A stretch of 64,000 nucleotides of DNA from Maricaulis sp048270095 (GCF_048270095.1 NZ_JBLWTL010000004.1:106226-170225), one strand, 5' to 3'; positions 17,652 to 26,108 are shown, numbered from the stretch's first letter. Numbers and translations: made by a program. Notes: generated by a model not told the origin, from the letters alone.

Positions 17652-17957
17652 TCAGAACCCCTGGAACAGGAAGTCCATCGCCGAAGTGATCTCGTCGCGA
17701 TACTCCTTGATATTTCCGACTGGCTTGCCGAGCCAATGGACCGGTTGTGCGCCCATATCGGTTGTCAGGAGCAGGTAGTTCTGGTCGCCAATCATCAGGA
17801 CCGGTTTCAGTCTCGGGAGCGGCGACTCGTCGGCCTGCTCGAAGATACGTAGCGGGATGACGACACGGCTGGCCAGATCGCCAAGAATTTCAGCCTGAAC
17901 ATCCACCATCAGCGGAATTCGACGGCTGCTGACCCGATAGAGGTCGAAGCGGGCCAC
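17652..17957 (-). CDS. ccdB: CcdB-type toxin
   Basis: 101 residues, the same length as F-plasmid CcdB. Shared features: FDLYR..., LMVDVQAEIL, RVVIPL, PVLMIGDQNYLLLTTDMGAQPV and EITSAMDFLF. F-plasmid CcdB poisons DNA gyrase, with C-terminal W99-G100-I101 needed for killing; here the end is Q99-G100-F101, so toxicity may be reduced or target changed. It begins with GTG directly after the ccdA TAG (coupled). Chromosomal location next to rpmE. Confidence 0.9.
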   Translation of the reverse strand: MARFDLYRVSSRRIPLMVDVQAEILGDLASRVVIPLRIFEQADESPLPRLKPVLMIGDQNYLLLTTDMGAQPVHWLGKPVGNIKEYRDEITSAMDFLFQGF

Positions 17958-18209
17958 CTAGGCTTCTTCCTCCGCCCACCACGGAGTGGGGAGGGCCATG
18001 CCTTCGCGTTCAACCCGCTCATTATGAGCCCTGATGGCTTCGGCATTCTCTTCAAGCCAGCGTCGGGATTGCTCGGCCTTCAGGGCCGCTTCGATCCCGA
18101 CTTCGGCGGCACGTGAAATGTTGATTCCGAGAGCCTGGGCTTCTGACATGACGTCCTCACGTACAGTCAGGTTGACCCGTTGGCGATTGGTGGGGGGGGC
18201 GTATTTCAT
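17958..18209 (-). CDS. ccdA: CcdA-type antitoxin
   Basis: 83 residues. Ribbon-helix-helix N-terminus (RQRVNLTVREDVMSEAQALGINIS) followed by the CcdA-like toxin-binding tail ARAA...RRWLEENAEAIRAHNERVEREG. Binds and neutralises CcdB and normally represses its own promoter. TAG is followed immediately by the GTG of ccdB. The 5' end carries a run of seven G in the coding DNA's complement (near 18190), a possible slippage site. Confidence 0.88.
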   Translation of the reverse strand: MKYAPPTNRQRVNLTVREDVMSEAQALGINISRAAEVGIEAALKAEQSRRWLEENAEAIRAHNERVEREGMALPTPWWAEEEA

Positions 18210-18422
18210 CGGATGCGCATCCTTCAGCTCGCGCAGGATCGTACGTATAAAGTATGCGCATGTCCAGAATTCCGGCCGATGGTGGCAAAACGCTGACCGG
18301 ACCGACTCATTCGCTCGCTTGCCTCGCGTCGCGTCTTCAGGTATCAGCCCCGCTCCTGAGAGATATCAGCTGTGTGCGTCACGCGAGTTGGCGTGGCACA
18401 GCGAGAGAAGAAAGCCGGACCG

Positions 18423-18641
18423 ATGAAACAAGATATCCATCCCGAGTATCACATCATCAATGTCGTGATGACCAATGGGACGACCTTCCAGACCAAGTCC
18501 ACCTATGGCAAGGAAGGCGACACGATCAATCTCGATATCGATCCGACCTCGCACCCGGCCTGGACCGGCGGCAATGCACACCTGCTTGACCGCGCCGGCC
18601 GTGTCTCGCGCTTCAAGGACAAGTTCAAAGGCTTCGCTTGA
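18423..18641 (+). CDS. rpmE: Ribosomal protein bL31
   Basis: 72 residues from the ATG at 18423 (MKQDIHPEYHIINVVMTNG). Contains GTTFQTKSTYGKEGD, DPTSHPAWTG and RAGRVSRFKDKFKGF. The CxxC zinc ligands of zinc-type L31 are absent, so this is the zinc-free form. Single gene with its own terminator. 18210-18422 between it and ccdA is the divergent promoter region; no further gene is seen there. Confidence 0.95.
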   Translation: MKQDIHPEYHIINVVMTNGTTFQTKSTYGKEGDTINLDIDPTSHPAWTGGNAHLLDRAGRVSRFKDKFKGFA

Positions 18642-18668
18642 GGCTTTTCGTAACGACCTGATTGAAAC

Positions 18669-18699
18669 GGGCGCGATCCTCACCGGATCGCGCCCTTTC
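18669..18699 (+). terminator. Terminator of rpmE
   Basis: Stem GGGCGCGATCC / GGATCGCGCCC (11 bp), 5-nt loop, followed by TTTCT. Confidence 0.85.
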
Positions 18700-18720
18700 T
18701 CTGTCTGCCACCCCGAAATG

Positions 18721-18756
18721 CAAAAGGCCCCCCGAATGGTTTCGGAGGGCCTTTTG
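18721..18756. terminator. Bidirectional terminator, rcdA side
   Basis: Long inverted repeat CAAAAGGCCCCCCGAA / TTCGGAGGGCCTTTTG with one mismatch. Ends in TTTT on both strands; it follows the rcdA stop on the minus strand and backs up the rpmE terminator. Confidence 0.8.
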
Positions 18757-18772
18757 CGAAACGGTTTGGCGA

Positions 18773-19303
18773 TCAGGCCTGGCTGAAGGCGCCGCGCAGT
18801 CTTTCCATATGGTCCGCGACCGGATTGCTCTCAGTTTCCGGCATGCCATCGGCGTAGAGATTGTCATCAATCCGCTTGAGACGCGCATACAGCGAGCGTG
18901 AGCGTTCGACCAGATTGGTCAGGATGGCGGGCGGGGTCTCGCCTTCGGGCCATAATTGCTCGGTCGGCCGGTCGCTGCCGAGGCGGTATTTGCCGTCGGT
19001 GGCGTCTTCGGCCGTCATCTCGCCCTCGGCGACAGCGCGCTGCGCGAGGAGCCAGGAGGCGGCCTGCATCAGCCGTGTCGTCAGCTTCATGCTCTCCGTC
19101 GCATAGGAGAGTGCACCCGCCCGGTTGAGGGATTTGGCATCATCGCGGCCAGCGCCGTCGAGATAGCTCGCTGTCTCTTCGACCAGGTCCATGCCCTCGC
19201 GGAAGAGCTTGCCGAACATCTCGGATTTGCAGAAGTCCATGGCCCGGGCTGCCGGTGCGGAACCGGCCGGGAAAAGGGTAGGGGTCTGGCTATCGGTCAT
19301 CAT
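18773..19303 (-). CDS. rcdA: DUF1465 protein, RcdA homologue
   Basis: 176 residues, matching the ~170-residue Caulobacter RcdA. Helical, with FCKSEMFGKLFREGMDLVEETASYLDG, RLMQAASWLLAQRAVAEGEM and the tail PPAILTNLVERSRSLYARLKRIDDNLY. RcdA is an adaptor that helps deliver CtrA and other substrates to ClpXP in the stalked-cell transition. Two ATGs stand in tandem (19303 and 19300), with weak SD. Its presence supports a CtrA cell-cycle circuit in this organism. Confidence 0.85.
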   Translation of the reverse strand: MMTDSQTPTLFPAGSAPAARAMDFCKSEMFGKLFREGMDLVEETASYLDGAGRDDAKSLNRAGALSYATESMKLTTRLMQAASWLLAQRAVAEGEMTAEDATDGKYRLGSDRPTEQLWPEGETPPAILTNLVERSRSLYARLKRIDDNLYADGMPETESNPVADHMERLRGAFSQA

Positions 19304-19379
19304 TCGTCCAGTTGTCCGTCTATCGTCAGCTTCTGGCGATTCGTAGCAAAGCTCGGGCCAGAGTGACCCAATTGGTTGA

Positions 19380-19577
19380 TCAAATCTTGAAGACGGCGTC
19401 TGCCGCGCTCAGTCCGGCCCGCTTTTTCTCAGTAATGGCGTCGATTCGCTGGATTTCGGTTTCCAGCAATACCCGCCGCTCGGCGAGATCCGAGAGGGAG
19501 AGTGCGCTCAAATCGGCACCGGGGATGATGGCTTCGGGCTTGAGGCTACTTGCGACCGTCTCATCGTCATGGAACAT
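19380..19577 (-). CDS. DUF1192 family small protein
   Basis: 65 residues from the ATG at 19575-19577, chosen because GGAGGT lies 4 bases upstream; five further in-frame codons precede it. Acidic N-terminus (MFHDDETVASSLKPE) then a short coiled coil (SLSDLAERRVLLETEIQRI) and the closing AADAVFK that marks DUF1192. Function unknown; the family is confined to alphaproteobacteria and often sits near quinone oxidoreductase or rcdA genes. Confidence 0.8.
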   Translation of the reverse strand: MFHDDETVASSLKPEAIIPGADLSALSLSDLAERRVLLETEIQRIDAITEKKRAGLSAADAVFKI

Positions 19578-19648
19578 GTTGACCTCCATCAAAATCCTGA
19601 CACCGCAATCCGTGCTTCACAGCATAACCCGAAGAGTGGAAAACGCCC

Positions 19649-20635
19649 ATGCCTGGCACCCGTACAAATCGCATCGTCACGGCCAATCCGCCTGGCGGGC
19701 CTGAAGTTTTGCGCATCGAAACGCGGCCCATGCCGCAGGCCGGACCCGGTGATATTCTGATCCGGGCCGCCGCGTGCGGCGTTAACCGGCCTGACCAGAT
19801 TGAACGGATGGGTTTCTACCCCGCACCGCCCGGCGCTCCTGAAGGCCTCGGTCTGGAAGTCTCCGGACATGTGGAGGCTTTGGGTGACGGGGTGTCGGGT
19901 TTCGCCCTGGGCGAGCCGGTCTGCGCCCTGGTCGCTGGCGGTGGCTATAGCGATCATGTGGTCGCCCCGGCCGGCTCGGTTCTGCCCGTCCCGGCCGGCC
20001 TTGATCTGGTCGAGGCCGCGGGATTACCCGAAACGGTTTTCACCGTCTGGGCGAATGTGTTCGAGATTGGCGCATTGTTGCAAGGTGAAACAATCCTGAT
20101 TCATGGCGGGTCGAGCGGGATCGGGACGACGGCGATCCAGATGGCCAAGGCTGCGGGAGCCCGGGTCTTCACCACCGCCGGTACTGACGAAAAGTGCGAT
20201 TTGTGCCGTCAGCTCGGGGCCGATCGCGCGATCAATTACCGCACCGAGGACTTCGAGGCGATCGTGACCAAGGCCGGCGGGGCTGATCTTGTGCTCGACA
20301 TGGTGGGCGGCAGTTATGTGCAGAAGAACGTCAATCTGGCCCGTCCCGGTGCCCGCCTGGTTTCGATTGCCTTTCTCCAGGGCAGCCGGGTCGAGCTGGA
20401 CATGATGCGGGTCATGCTCAAACGCCTGACACTCACCGGCTCGACACTGCGGGCACGGCCCGTCGCGGAGAAAGCCAGGCTTGCCGCCGCACTGCGCAAG
20501 ACCGTCTGGCCGTGGCTGGAAGCCGGGACGCTGCGGCCGGTAATCGATACCCGCTTCGCCCTCGCCGATGTCCGTTCCGCCCACGAGCGGCTCGATTCGG
20601 GAACGCATTCCGGCAAGATTTTGCTGTTGCCCTGA
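19649..20635 (+). CDS. NAD(P)H:quinone oxidoreductase (QOR/PIG3 type)
   Basis: 328 residues. Medium-chain reductase without the structural zinc cysteines. ACGVNRPDQIERMGFYP and the substrate loop PEGLGLEVSGHVEALGDGV are followed by the Rossmann motif ETILIHGGSSGIGTTAIQMAKAAGA. NADPH-dependent one- or two-electron reduction of quinones is the family activity. Lies divergent from DUF1192. Substrate cannot be inferred. Confidence 0.88.
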   Translation: MPGTRTNRIVTANPPGGPEVLRIETRPMPQAGPGDILIRAAACGVNRPDQIERMGFYPAPPGAPEGLGLEVSGHVEALGDGVSGFALGEPVCALVAGGGYSDHVVAPAGSVLPVPAGLDLVEAAGLPETVFTVWANVFEIGALLQGETILIHGGSSGIGTTAIQMAKAAGARVFTTAGTDEKCDLCRQLGADRAINYRTEDFEAIVTKAGGADLVLDMVGGSYVQKNVNLARPGARLVSIAFLQGSRVELDMMRVMLKRLTLTGSTLRARPVAEKARLAAALRKTVWPWLEAGTLRPVIDTRFALADVRSAHERLDSGTHSGKILLLP

Positions 20636-20656
20636 TCCAAGGAAGCGATATCCGCT

Positions 20657-20684
20657 TTGCAGACCGGGCGCGCTGCGATATAGA
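20657..20684 (+). promoter_or_regulatory. Possible promoter in trcR leader
   Basis: TTGCAG - 16 bases - TATAGA, a good match to a housekeeping promoter, placed 22 bases after the oxidoreductase stop. Transcription would start near 20691 and meet the hairpin at 20738-20766 before trcR. Confidence 0.35.
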
Positions 20685-20737
20685 GGCGGCAAATCGCTTG
20701 GCTGGACTGATACTCAGACCGCTAGCGTCGGAAGCCC

Positions 20738-20766
20738 AAGCCCGGCACCGCGTCGGGCTTTTTTTA
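20738..20766 (+). terminator. Intrinsic terminator before trcR
   Basis: Stem AAGCCCG / CGGGCTT with a 9-nt loop, then a run of seven T that begins in the stem. It lies 20 bases before the trcR ATG, so it either ends the oxidoreductase transcript, ends a ~75-nt small RNA, or attenuates trcR. Confidence 0.75.
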
Positions 20767-20786
20767 TTTCTCCGAAGGAGCAAGAC

Positions 20787-21473
20787 ATGACCGAGATCCT
20801 GATGCCGAAAGCCACGGCGGTCTGGCTCGTTGACAACACCTCGCTGACCTTTGACCAGATCGCGGATTTCTGCGGCCTGCATCCACTGGAAGTCAAAGGT
20901 ATTGCCGATGGCGATGTTGCTGTTGGTGTGCGTGGTGCCGATCCGATCTCCAACGGGCAATTGACCCGTGAGGAAATCGCCAAGGCCGAGGGCAAGTCAA
21001 CATTCCGCATGACACCGGTGCAGCCGAAATACTCCGACCTGCATCAGCCGGCCAAGCGCCGCGGTCCGCGTTACACGCCGCTATCGCGCCGTCAGAACCG
21101 TCCTGACGCGATTGCCTGGCTTGTCCGCAATCACCCGGAATTGTCCGACCCGCAGATCTCGAAACTGGTCGGCACGACCAAGACGACGATCGCTGCGGTG
21201 CGTGACCGGACGCACTGGAATTCCAGCAGCATCAAGCCGACCGACCCGGTCTCGCTCGGCCTGTGCAGCCAGATTGATCTCGACGAACAGGTCAAGAAGG
21301 CCTCGTCGCGCCGCCGCAAAATCGAGGAAGACAATCCGGAATTGCTGGCCGATACGCTGAAGCCGAGAGAGCAGCTGGTTCCCGAAGCCGACGAGCGCGC
21401 CAATAGCGAGATCAATCTCGAAACCCTGTTCGGCAGCCCGTCGAAGAAGAATACCGAAGAAGACGAAGAATAG
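20787..21473 (+). CDS. trcR: DUF1013 cell-cycle regulator TrcR
   Basis: 228 residues; AAGGAG lies 6 bases before the ATG. Starts MTEILMPKATAVWLVDNTSL, then helix-turn-helix-like segments FDQIADFCGLHPLEVKGIADGD and LSDPQISKLVGTTKTTIAAVRD. The tail is acidic. DUF1013 proteins are alphaproteobacterial transcription factors; the Caulobacter member is named TrcR and acts in the cell cycle. A terminator in its leader suggests readthrough control. A 16-base inverted repeat without T-run follows (around 21480-21533). Confidence 0.85.
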   Translation: MTEILMPKATAVWLVDNTSLTFDQIADFCGLHPLEVKGIADGDVAVGVRGADPISNGQLTREEIAKAEGKSTFRMTPVQPKYSDLHQPAKRRGPRYTPLSRRQNRPDAIAWLVRNHPELSDPQISKLVGTTKTTIAAVRDRTHWNSSSIKPTDPVSLGLCSQIDLDEQVKKASSRRRKIEEDNPELLADTLKPREQLVPEADERANSEINLETLFGSPSKKNTEEDEE

Positions 21474-21538
21474 CGTCATCGGGACCGGCATGTCGGTGGC
21501 AGGTCAATCACCCGTCACCCATACCGGTCCCGAATACG

Positions 21539-22348
21539 CTACTGGTCAGTCGGGACGATGTAGTTGAGCGCCAGGCGGCCACCATCGGCATAGATCGTCG
21601 TGCCGGTGATATAGCTCGAATCCTTTGAGGCGAGGAATGAGGCGACCGAGGCGATTTCGTCCGGGTCACCGATCCGGTGCATGGGCGTGCGCGACAGCAT
21701 TTTGTCCATCGCCGCCTTGTCGTCATTCACCGCCTTGAGCACATCGGTATTGATGCTGCCGGGCCCGATTGCATTGACGCGAATTCCGTATTTGGCCAGG
21801 GCCAGCGCCATCGACTTGGTCAGCTGGTTCAGTGCGCCCTTGCTGGTGCAATAGGCCAGCTGGTCGGGGATCGCCATAATCCCGTTGACCGAGGACATGT
21901 TGATAATCGCATAGCGACGCCGGGCATCGTCGGCGCGTTCGCTGCTGTCCTCGATTTGCTCGACCATCTGTTTGGCGCAAGCCCGGGCGACCAGGAAGGC
22001 GCCGCGCAGATTGACACCGATGACGCGGTCAAAATCGGCTTCCGACAATTCGAGGATATCGCCGCGCGCGACGATGCCCGCATTATTGACCAGAATGTCG
22101 AGCCGGTCGAAGGCGGATCGCGTTTCCGCCAGAAGATTGCTGACCGAGAGGCGGTCTGACACATCGCAGGGTACGAACAGCGCCCGGCCACGCTCGCCGC
22201 CCAGTTCGCTGGCCAGTGCCGTTCCGGCTGCCGTGTCGATATCGGCGATAACCACACGGCATCCATCCTCGCTCAGACGGCGGGCACAAGCCTTGCCGAT
22301 GCCATTCGCACCGCCGGTAATGATTGCAACGCGATCGCCAGAGGCCAT
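21539..22348 (-). CDS. SDR-family oxidoreductase
   Basis: 269 residues from the ATG at 22346-22348, with AGGAAGG 8 bases upstream. Classical short-chain dehydrogenase: TGGANGIGKACARRL (NAD(P) binding), NNAG, active-site Ser in INMSSVNG and YCTSK (Tyr and Lys). DxxT-like acidic residue after strand 2 (IADIDTAAG) suggests NAD(H). Substrate unknown. Not obviously part of an operon. Confidence 0.88.
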   Translation of the reverse strand: MASGDRVAIITGGANGIGKACARRLSEDGCRVVIADIDTAAGTALASELGGERGRALFVPCDVSDRLSVSNLLAETRSAFDRLDILVNNAGIVARGDILELSEADFDRVIGVNLRGAFLVARACAKQMVEQIEDSSERADDARRRYAIINMSSVNGIMAIPDQLAYCTSKGALNQLTKSMALALAKYGIRVNAIGPGSINTDVLKAVNDDKAAMDKMLSRTPMHRIGDPDEIASVASFLASKDSSYITGTTIYADGGRLALNYIVPTDQ

Positions 22349-22456
22349 GGGAAAAACCTTCCTGTAAATCCGGCGCATAGCGCGCCTTCCAATTGTCTCC
22401 CCTCGCATACGCTGATGCGTTAGGCAATTCAGCGGCAAGCGTGGGCGGAGCGGTGT

Positions 22457-23311
22457 TCAGGGATGTCGGGTGCGCTCGAAGTCAGCGGCAATTTCCGGGT
22501 CATCGGGATCGAGTTGATGGGCGCGGCGGTAGAGCGCCAGCGCCTCGTCTAGACGGCCGACTGCTTCCAGGGCGGTTGCATGGGAGTGGACGATCGCACC
22601 GGTATCCGGCTCGATCGCGACAGCCTCCTCGCACAGAGGCAGGGCGGTGTCGGCACGCCCGTCCTGGATCAGGGTCCAGCACAGCATGTTCAGGCTCGAA
22701 CCATTGGTGGGATCCAGCTCAACGGCCTGGCGGGCATCGGCAACCGCGGCCGAGGTCATGCCTGCGTCGAGCAGGGCGCTCGACCTGTTGAGCCAGGCAC
22801 CCATCCATTCCGGCTCGAGCTGGACAATCCGGTCATAGGAGACCACGGCGTCGGCATGACGCTCCATCTGCTGGTAGACGAAGCCCATATTCAGATAGGT
22901 CAGCACATCATCCGGCATTTCCAGTGCCGCATGTTGAAGGTCGGAGAGGGCGGCATCGAGCTGCCCGAGCTCGGCCCGGGCAATGCCGCGATTGCGCCAC
23001 AGGCCCGGATTGGCGATCGCGGCCTGCTGGGTATCGGCGATCGCGAAGGCCATATTATAGGCAGACAGGGCGTCCTCGAAGGCCTCCTCGGCGAGATAGG
23101 CAGCGCCAAGGGCGGCGTAGGTCTGAACCTCGGCCTCCGGTTCCTGTTCGCTGGTCGCCAGGCATTGCAGGAGCAAGTTGGCAGCCTGGGCGCTTTCACC
23201 GGCATCCATGGCCGCTCGGCCATCAAGGCAGGTGTCGGCAGGCTTCTGGGCTGCAGCGAAAGCCGGACAGGCAAGCCACAAGGCGCAAGCGGTCACGATT
23301 AGGACACGCAT
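22457..23311 (-). CDS. Exported TPR protein
   Basis: 284 residues from the ATG at 23309-23311, with GGAGATC upstream. Signal peptide of about 20 residues (MRVLIVTACALWLACPAFAAA). At least six TPR units follow, e.g. TYAALGAAYLAEEAFEDAL, YLNMGFVYQQMERHADAVV, AWLNRSSALLDAGMTSAAV and HATALEAVGRLDEALALYR. A periplasmic scaffold is likely. Function unknown. Confidence 0.82.
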   Translation of the reverse strand: MRVLIVTACALWLACPAFAAAQKPADTCLDGRAAMDAGESAQAANLLLQCLATSEQEPEAEVQTYAALGAAYLAEEAFEDALSAYNMAFAIADTQQAAIANPGLWRNRGIARAELGQLDAALSDLQHAALEMPDDVLTYLNMGFVYQQMERHADAVVSYDRIVQLEPEWMGAWLNRSSALLDAGMTSAAVADARQAVELDPTNGSSLNMLCWTLIQDGRADTALPLCEEAVAIEPDTGAIVHSHATALEAVGRLDEALALYRRAHQLDPDDPEIAADFERTRHP

Positions 23312-23378
23312 TTCGATCTCCGATTCATTGACCGCAATCTCTTGCGTCCTCGTCCAAAACGCACTCAGTCTACAACGT

Positions 23379-23404
23379 AAAAGGGGCGGCCCGAAAGCCG
23401 CCCC
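23379..23404 (-). terminator. Terminator of DUF465 gene
   Basis: Minus-strand stem GGGGCGGC / GCCGCCCC with a 6-nt loop followed by TTTT, 12 bases after the stop. Confidence 0.8.
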
Positions 23405-23415
23405 CATGAATTTCA

Positions 23416-23604
23416 CTATCCGGCGAGCGTTTTCAGCTCGCCCGTTCGCAGGGCCTCTATTTGTTCCTTGAGTCGAAGCTTCTCCTTCTTCATCCGGGCG
23501 ACCTCAAGCGAATCCGCCGACGGGTGATGGCTAACCTCGTCGATTTGGGCGTCCAGACGCGTGTGACGGGCGTCGAGCTCACGAATGCGGGCTGCGATTG
23601 GCAT
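23416..23604 (-). CDS. DUF465 (YdcH-like) protein 1
   Basis: 62 residues. Two-helix coiled coil: IRELDARHTRLDAQIDEV and the conserved DUF465 stretch ARMKKEKLRLKEQIEALR. Function unknown. A second DUF465 gene lies 0.8 kb away on the opposite strand, with ubiX between them. Confidence 0.85.
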   Translation of the reverse strand: MPIAARIRELDARHTRLDAQIDEVSHHPSADSLEVARMKKEKLRLKEQIEALRTGELKTLAG

Positions 23605-23691
23605 GGATTAAACTCCTCTGGTGAAGTGGATGAATGGATTGAAACACGTTCCGGCGCTATGTCTACTCACGAAACGTTTCGGGGTTAGAAG

Positions 23692-24279
23692 ATGGTGAAG
23701 TCAGACCGCCTGATTGTCGGGGTCTCCGGGGCCTCAGGGATCATTTATGGCATTCGCGCGCTGGAGGCCCTGCGTGCACTCGGTGTCGAGACTCACATGG
23801 TCGCCTCGAAGGCCGCCGAAATGACGCTGCGCTATGAAACCGGTCTGTCGATTCCCGATTTTCGCGCCGGCGCTGACCATGTCTATAAAATGCCCGATGT
23901 CGGCGCGCCCATCGCCTCGGGTTCTTTCCTGACCCGCGGCATGCTGATCGCCCCGTGTTCGGTACGCACCATGTCGGAGATCGCGTCCGGTGTGACGTCG
24001 AGCTTGCTCACGCGTGCCGCTGACGTGGTCCTCAAGGAGCGGCGGCGCCTGGTCCTGATGTTGCGCGAGACACCTTTGCATCTCGGCCATTTGCGGACCA
24101 TGACAAGCCTGACCGAGATGGGGGCCATAATCTGTCCGCCCATGCCGGCTTTTTATGCGAAGCCGGAAACCATTGATGATCTGATTGATCAATCGGTCGG
24201 GCGGGCACTGGACCTGTTCGATCTCGACTGGACGCCGACGCGCCGCTGGGGTGAGGATCTCGAAGGCGGGCGCCGCTGA
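23692..24279 (+). CDS. ubiX: Flavin prenyltransferase
   Basis: 195 residues. Makes prenylated FMN, the cofactor of UbiD decarboxylases, in ubiquinone synthesis. Motifs: LIVGVSGASGIIYGIRALEAL, SKAAEMTLRYET, APCSVRTMSEIASGV and LMLRETPLHLGHLRTMTSL, with CPPMPAFYAKP near the end. GAAG precedes the ATG. ubiD is not in the window; coq9 lies 4 kb downstream. Confidence 0.95.
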   Translation: MVKSDRLIVGVSGASGIIYGIRALEALRALGVETHMVASKAAEMTLRYETGLSIPDFRAGADHVYKMPDVGAPIASGSFLTRGMLIAPCSVRTMSEIASGVTSSLLTRAADVVLKERRRLVLMLRETPLHLGHLRTMTSLTEMGAIICPPMPAFYAKPETIDDLIDQSVGRALDLFDLDWTPTRRWGEDLEGGRR

Positions 24280-24436
24280 CGGGCCGCAGGCTTGTCGCCG
24301 GTCCACAGACTTGGTGATTTCTTTGCGAGACAAAAAGCGGTATCATGCCAGCATCGGCGCGACGGGTGCCGAGGGACGCTTTCAGCCTCCGCAGGATCCG
24401 CACGGCCGTCTCGGCCAGAAATGAGACCGTACTGAA

Positions 24437-24649
24437 ATGGACGGAGAAATCTTGGATCAGCAGGAATTGCGCTCACGCATTTCATTGATGCGTGATGAGC
24501 ATATGGCGTTGAACAACGAGGTCGACGCGCTGGCTGAAAACGGTGTCGTGGATCAGCTCAAACTGGCGCGCCTGAAAAAGGAAAAGCTGCGGATCAAGGA
24601 TAGTCTCGCGGCGCTGAATGATCAGCTCACACCCGATATAATCGCCTGA
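24437..24649 (+). CDS. DUF465 (YdcH-like) protein 2
   Basis: 70 residues. RISLMRDEHMALNNEVDALAE and the family stretch KLARLKKEKLRIKDSLAAL. The alternative TTG at 24452, with GGAG 8 bases upstream, is equally plausible as start, which would drop five residues. Function unknown. Confidence 0.8.
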   Translation: MDGEILDQQELRSRISLMRDEHMALNNEVDALAENGVVDQLKLARLKKEKLRIKDSLAALNDQLTPDIIA

Positions 24650-24683
24650 CGCTGCCTTGATTCCCGGCGACCCGGGACCGGTC

Positions 24684-25457
24684 TCAGGCCTTCTTGCGTG
24701 CGGCCGCTTCGAGATGGCGTTTCTGATCCTGCTTGCGGGCATACATGACCGCGTCGGCCTCTGCCATCGCCTCGGCGGCATCGTGACCGGCCTCAAGCGG
24801 ATGGGCGCCCCAGGCGACACCGACATGCAAGTCCTTGCCGCCATGCACGAAGGGAATGGTCTCGATGATCTCCACGAGCTCACGGGCTTTGGTATCCGCG
24901 CCGGCCGGCCCGGTCAGGGTCAGAACAACGCCGAATTCATCGCCGCCGAGGCGGCCAACGGCATCGGTCTCGCGCACATGGGCTGTCAGCTGGGCTGCGA
25001 CATGATGTAGCGCGGCATCGCCAGCGGCATGCCCGTAGGTGTCATTGATGTCCTTGAACCCGTTCAGATCGAGATAGAGCAGGGCCGATGGCGCATTATG
25101 CCGTTCCGCCAAGGCGAGCGCCCGGCTGACTTCGCGCAGGAAAGCGCGCCGGTTGAGCACGGGCAGCAGCACATCATGGTCGGCGAGTGATTCCAGCTCG
25201 CGGACCCGGCCACGCAGGCGTTCGGTATCCTTGCGCAGCTGATCCACCTCGCCCATCAGTGACAGCAGGGCACGCTGGACATTGGGGGTCAGCTCAGCTT
25301 CCGGCACACCCATGATCGAGGCGGCATCGCGCGGAGCTTCGGCCGCACTTGCCGAGCCGGTGCTCTTGGCCGCGCCGGTCTTGCCGGCACGCGCGACGTT
25401 TCGCGTCGTATTTGTGGGTCCGATGCGCATGGGAGCGTCCTGGGCGATTCTCTTCAT
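24684..25457 (-). CDS. Diguanylate cyclase (GGDEF)
   Basis: About 257 residues; ATG at 25457 chosen over an upstream TTG, with ATG 25430 also possible (AGGA 9 bases before it). A coiled coil (GEVDQLRKDTERLRGRVRELESLA) leads into the GGDEF domain: DHDVLLPVLNRRAF, YLDLNGFKDINDTYGHAAGD and the active site RLGGDEFGV. The inhibitory I-site RETD stands five residues before GGDEF, so c-di-GMP product feedback is expected. No transmembrane or receiver domain, so the input is unknown. Confidence 0.9.
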   Translation of the reverse strand: MKRIAQDAPMRIGPTNTTRNVARAGKTGAAKSTGSASAAEAPRDAASIMGVPEAELTPNVQRALLSLMGEVDQLRKDTERLRGRVRELESLADHDVLLPVLNRRAFLREVSRALALAERHNAPSALLYLDLNGFKDINDTYGHAAGDAALHHVAAQLTAHVRETDAVGRLGGDEFGVVLTLTGPAGADTKARELVEIIETIPFVHGGKDLHVGVAWGAHPLEAGHDAAEAMAEADAVMYARKQDQKRHLEAAARKKA

Positions 25458-25588
25458 GCCAAGGCTCGCCAAGTGTGGTTAAGAAACCCTCAAAAATGAA
25501 AAGAAACCCGCTTGCGCGACGGGCCATCTTGACCTGTGGCTGCTGAAAGCTATGGTCCCGCGCTTCCTTTTCACACGCAGGAAGCATT

Positions 25589-26101
25589 ATGAGCGATTTT
25601 TCGCCGATTTCTCCGGCTCATCCCGTCGACGTCTCGATCATCATGGGGTCGCGGTCCGATTGGCCGACCATGCGGAAAACCGCCGACATTCTGGACGAGT
25701 TGGGGGTCGGTTATGAAACCCGTGTCGTCTCGGCCCATCGTACGCCCGACCGAATGGTCGCGTTTGCGAAAGCGGCGCGTGGCCGGGGCATCAAGGTGAT
25801 CATTGCCGGTGCCGGCGGGGCCGCACACCTGCCGGGCATGGTCGCATCGATGACAAGCCTTCCCGTGCTTGGCGTGCCGATCAAGTCCAAGGCGCTGAAC
25901 GGCCAGGACAGCTTGCTCTCCATCGTCCAGATGCCGGGCGGCATTCCCGTCGGTACGCTGGCTATCGGCGATGCCGGGGCCAAGAATGCCGGCCTGCTGG
26001 CCGCCTCCATTCTTTCGCTCTCCGACCCGAAGATCGAGGCCGCGCTGTCGACCTGGCGACAGGCGCAGACGGACAGCGTCGCGGAATCGGTCGAGGATTG
26101 A
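25589..26101 (+). CDS. purE: N5-carboxyaminoimidazole ribonucleotide mutase
   Basis: 170 residues. Class I PurE: IIMGSRSDWPTM (the GSxSD phosphate motif), VVSAHRTPDRM, AGAGGAAHLPGM and QMPGGIPVGTLA. Converts N5-CAIR to CAIR in purine synthesis, following PurK. CAGGAAG precedes the ATG; purK starts 7 bases after the stop. Confidence 0.96.
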   Translation: MSDFSPISPAHPVDVSIIMGSRSDWPTMRKTADILDELGVGYETRVVSAHRTPDRMVAFAKAARGRGIKVIIAGAGGAAHLPGMVASMTSLPVLGVPIKSKALNGQDSLLSIVQMPGGIPVGTLAIGDAGAKNAGLLAASILSLSDPKIEAALSTWRQAQTDSVAESVED

Positions 26102-26108
26102 ACCCGCA

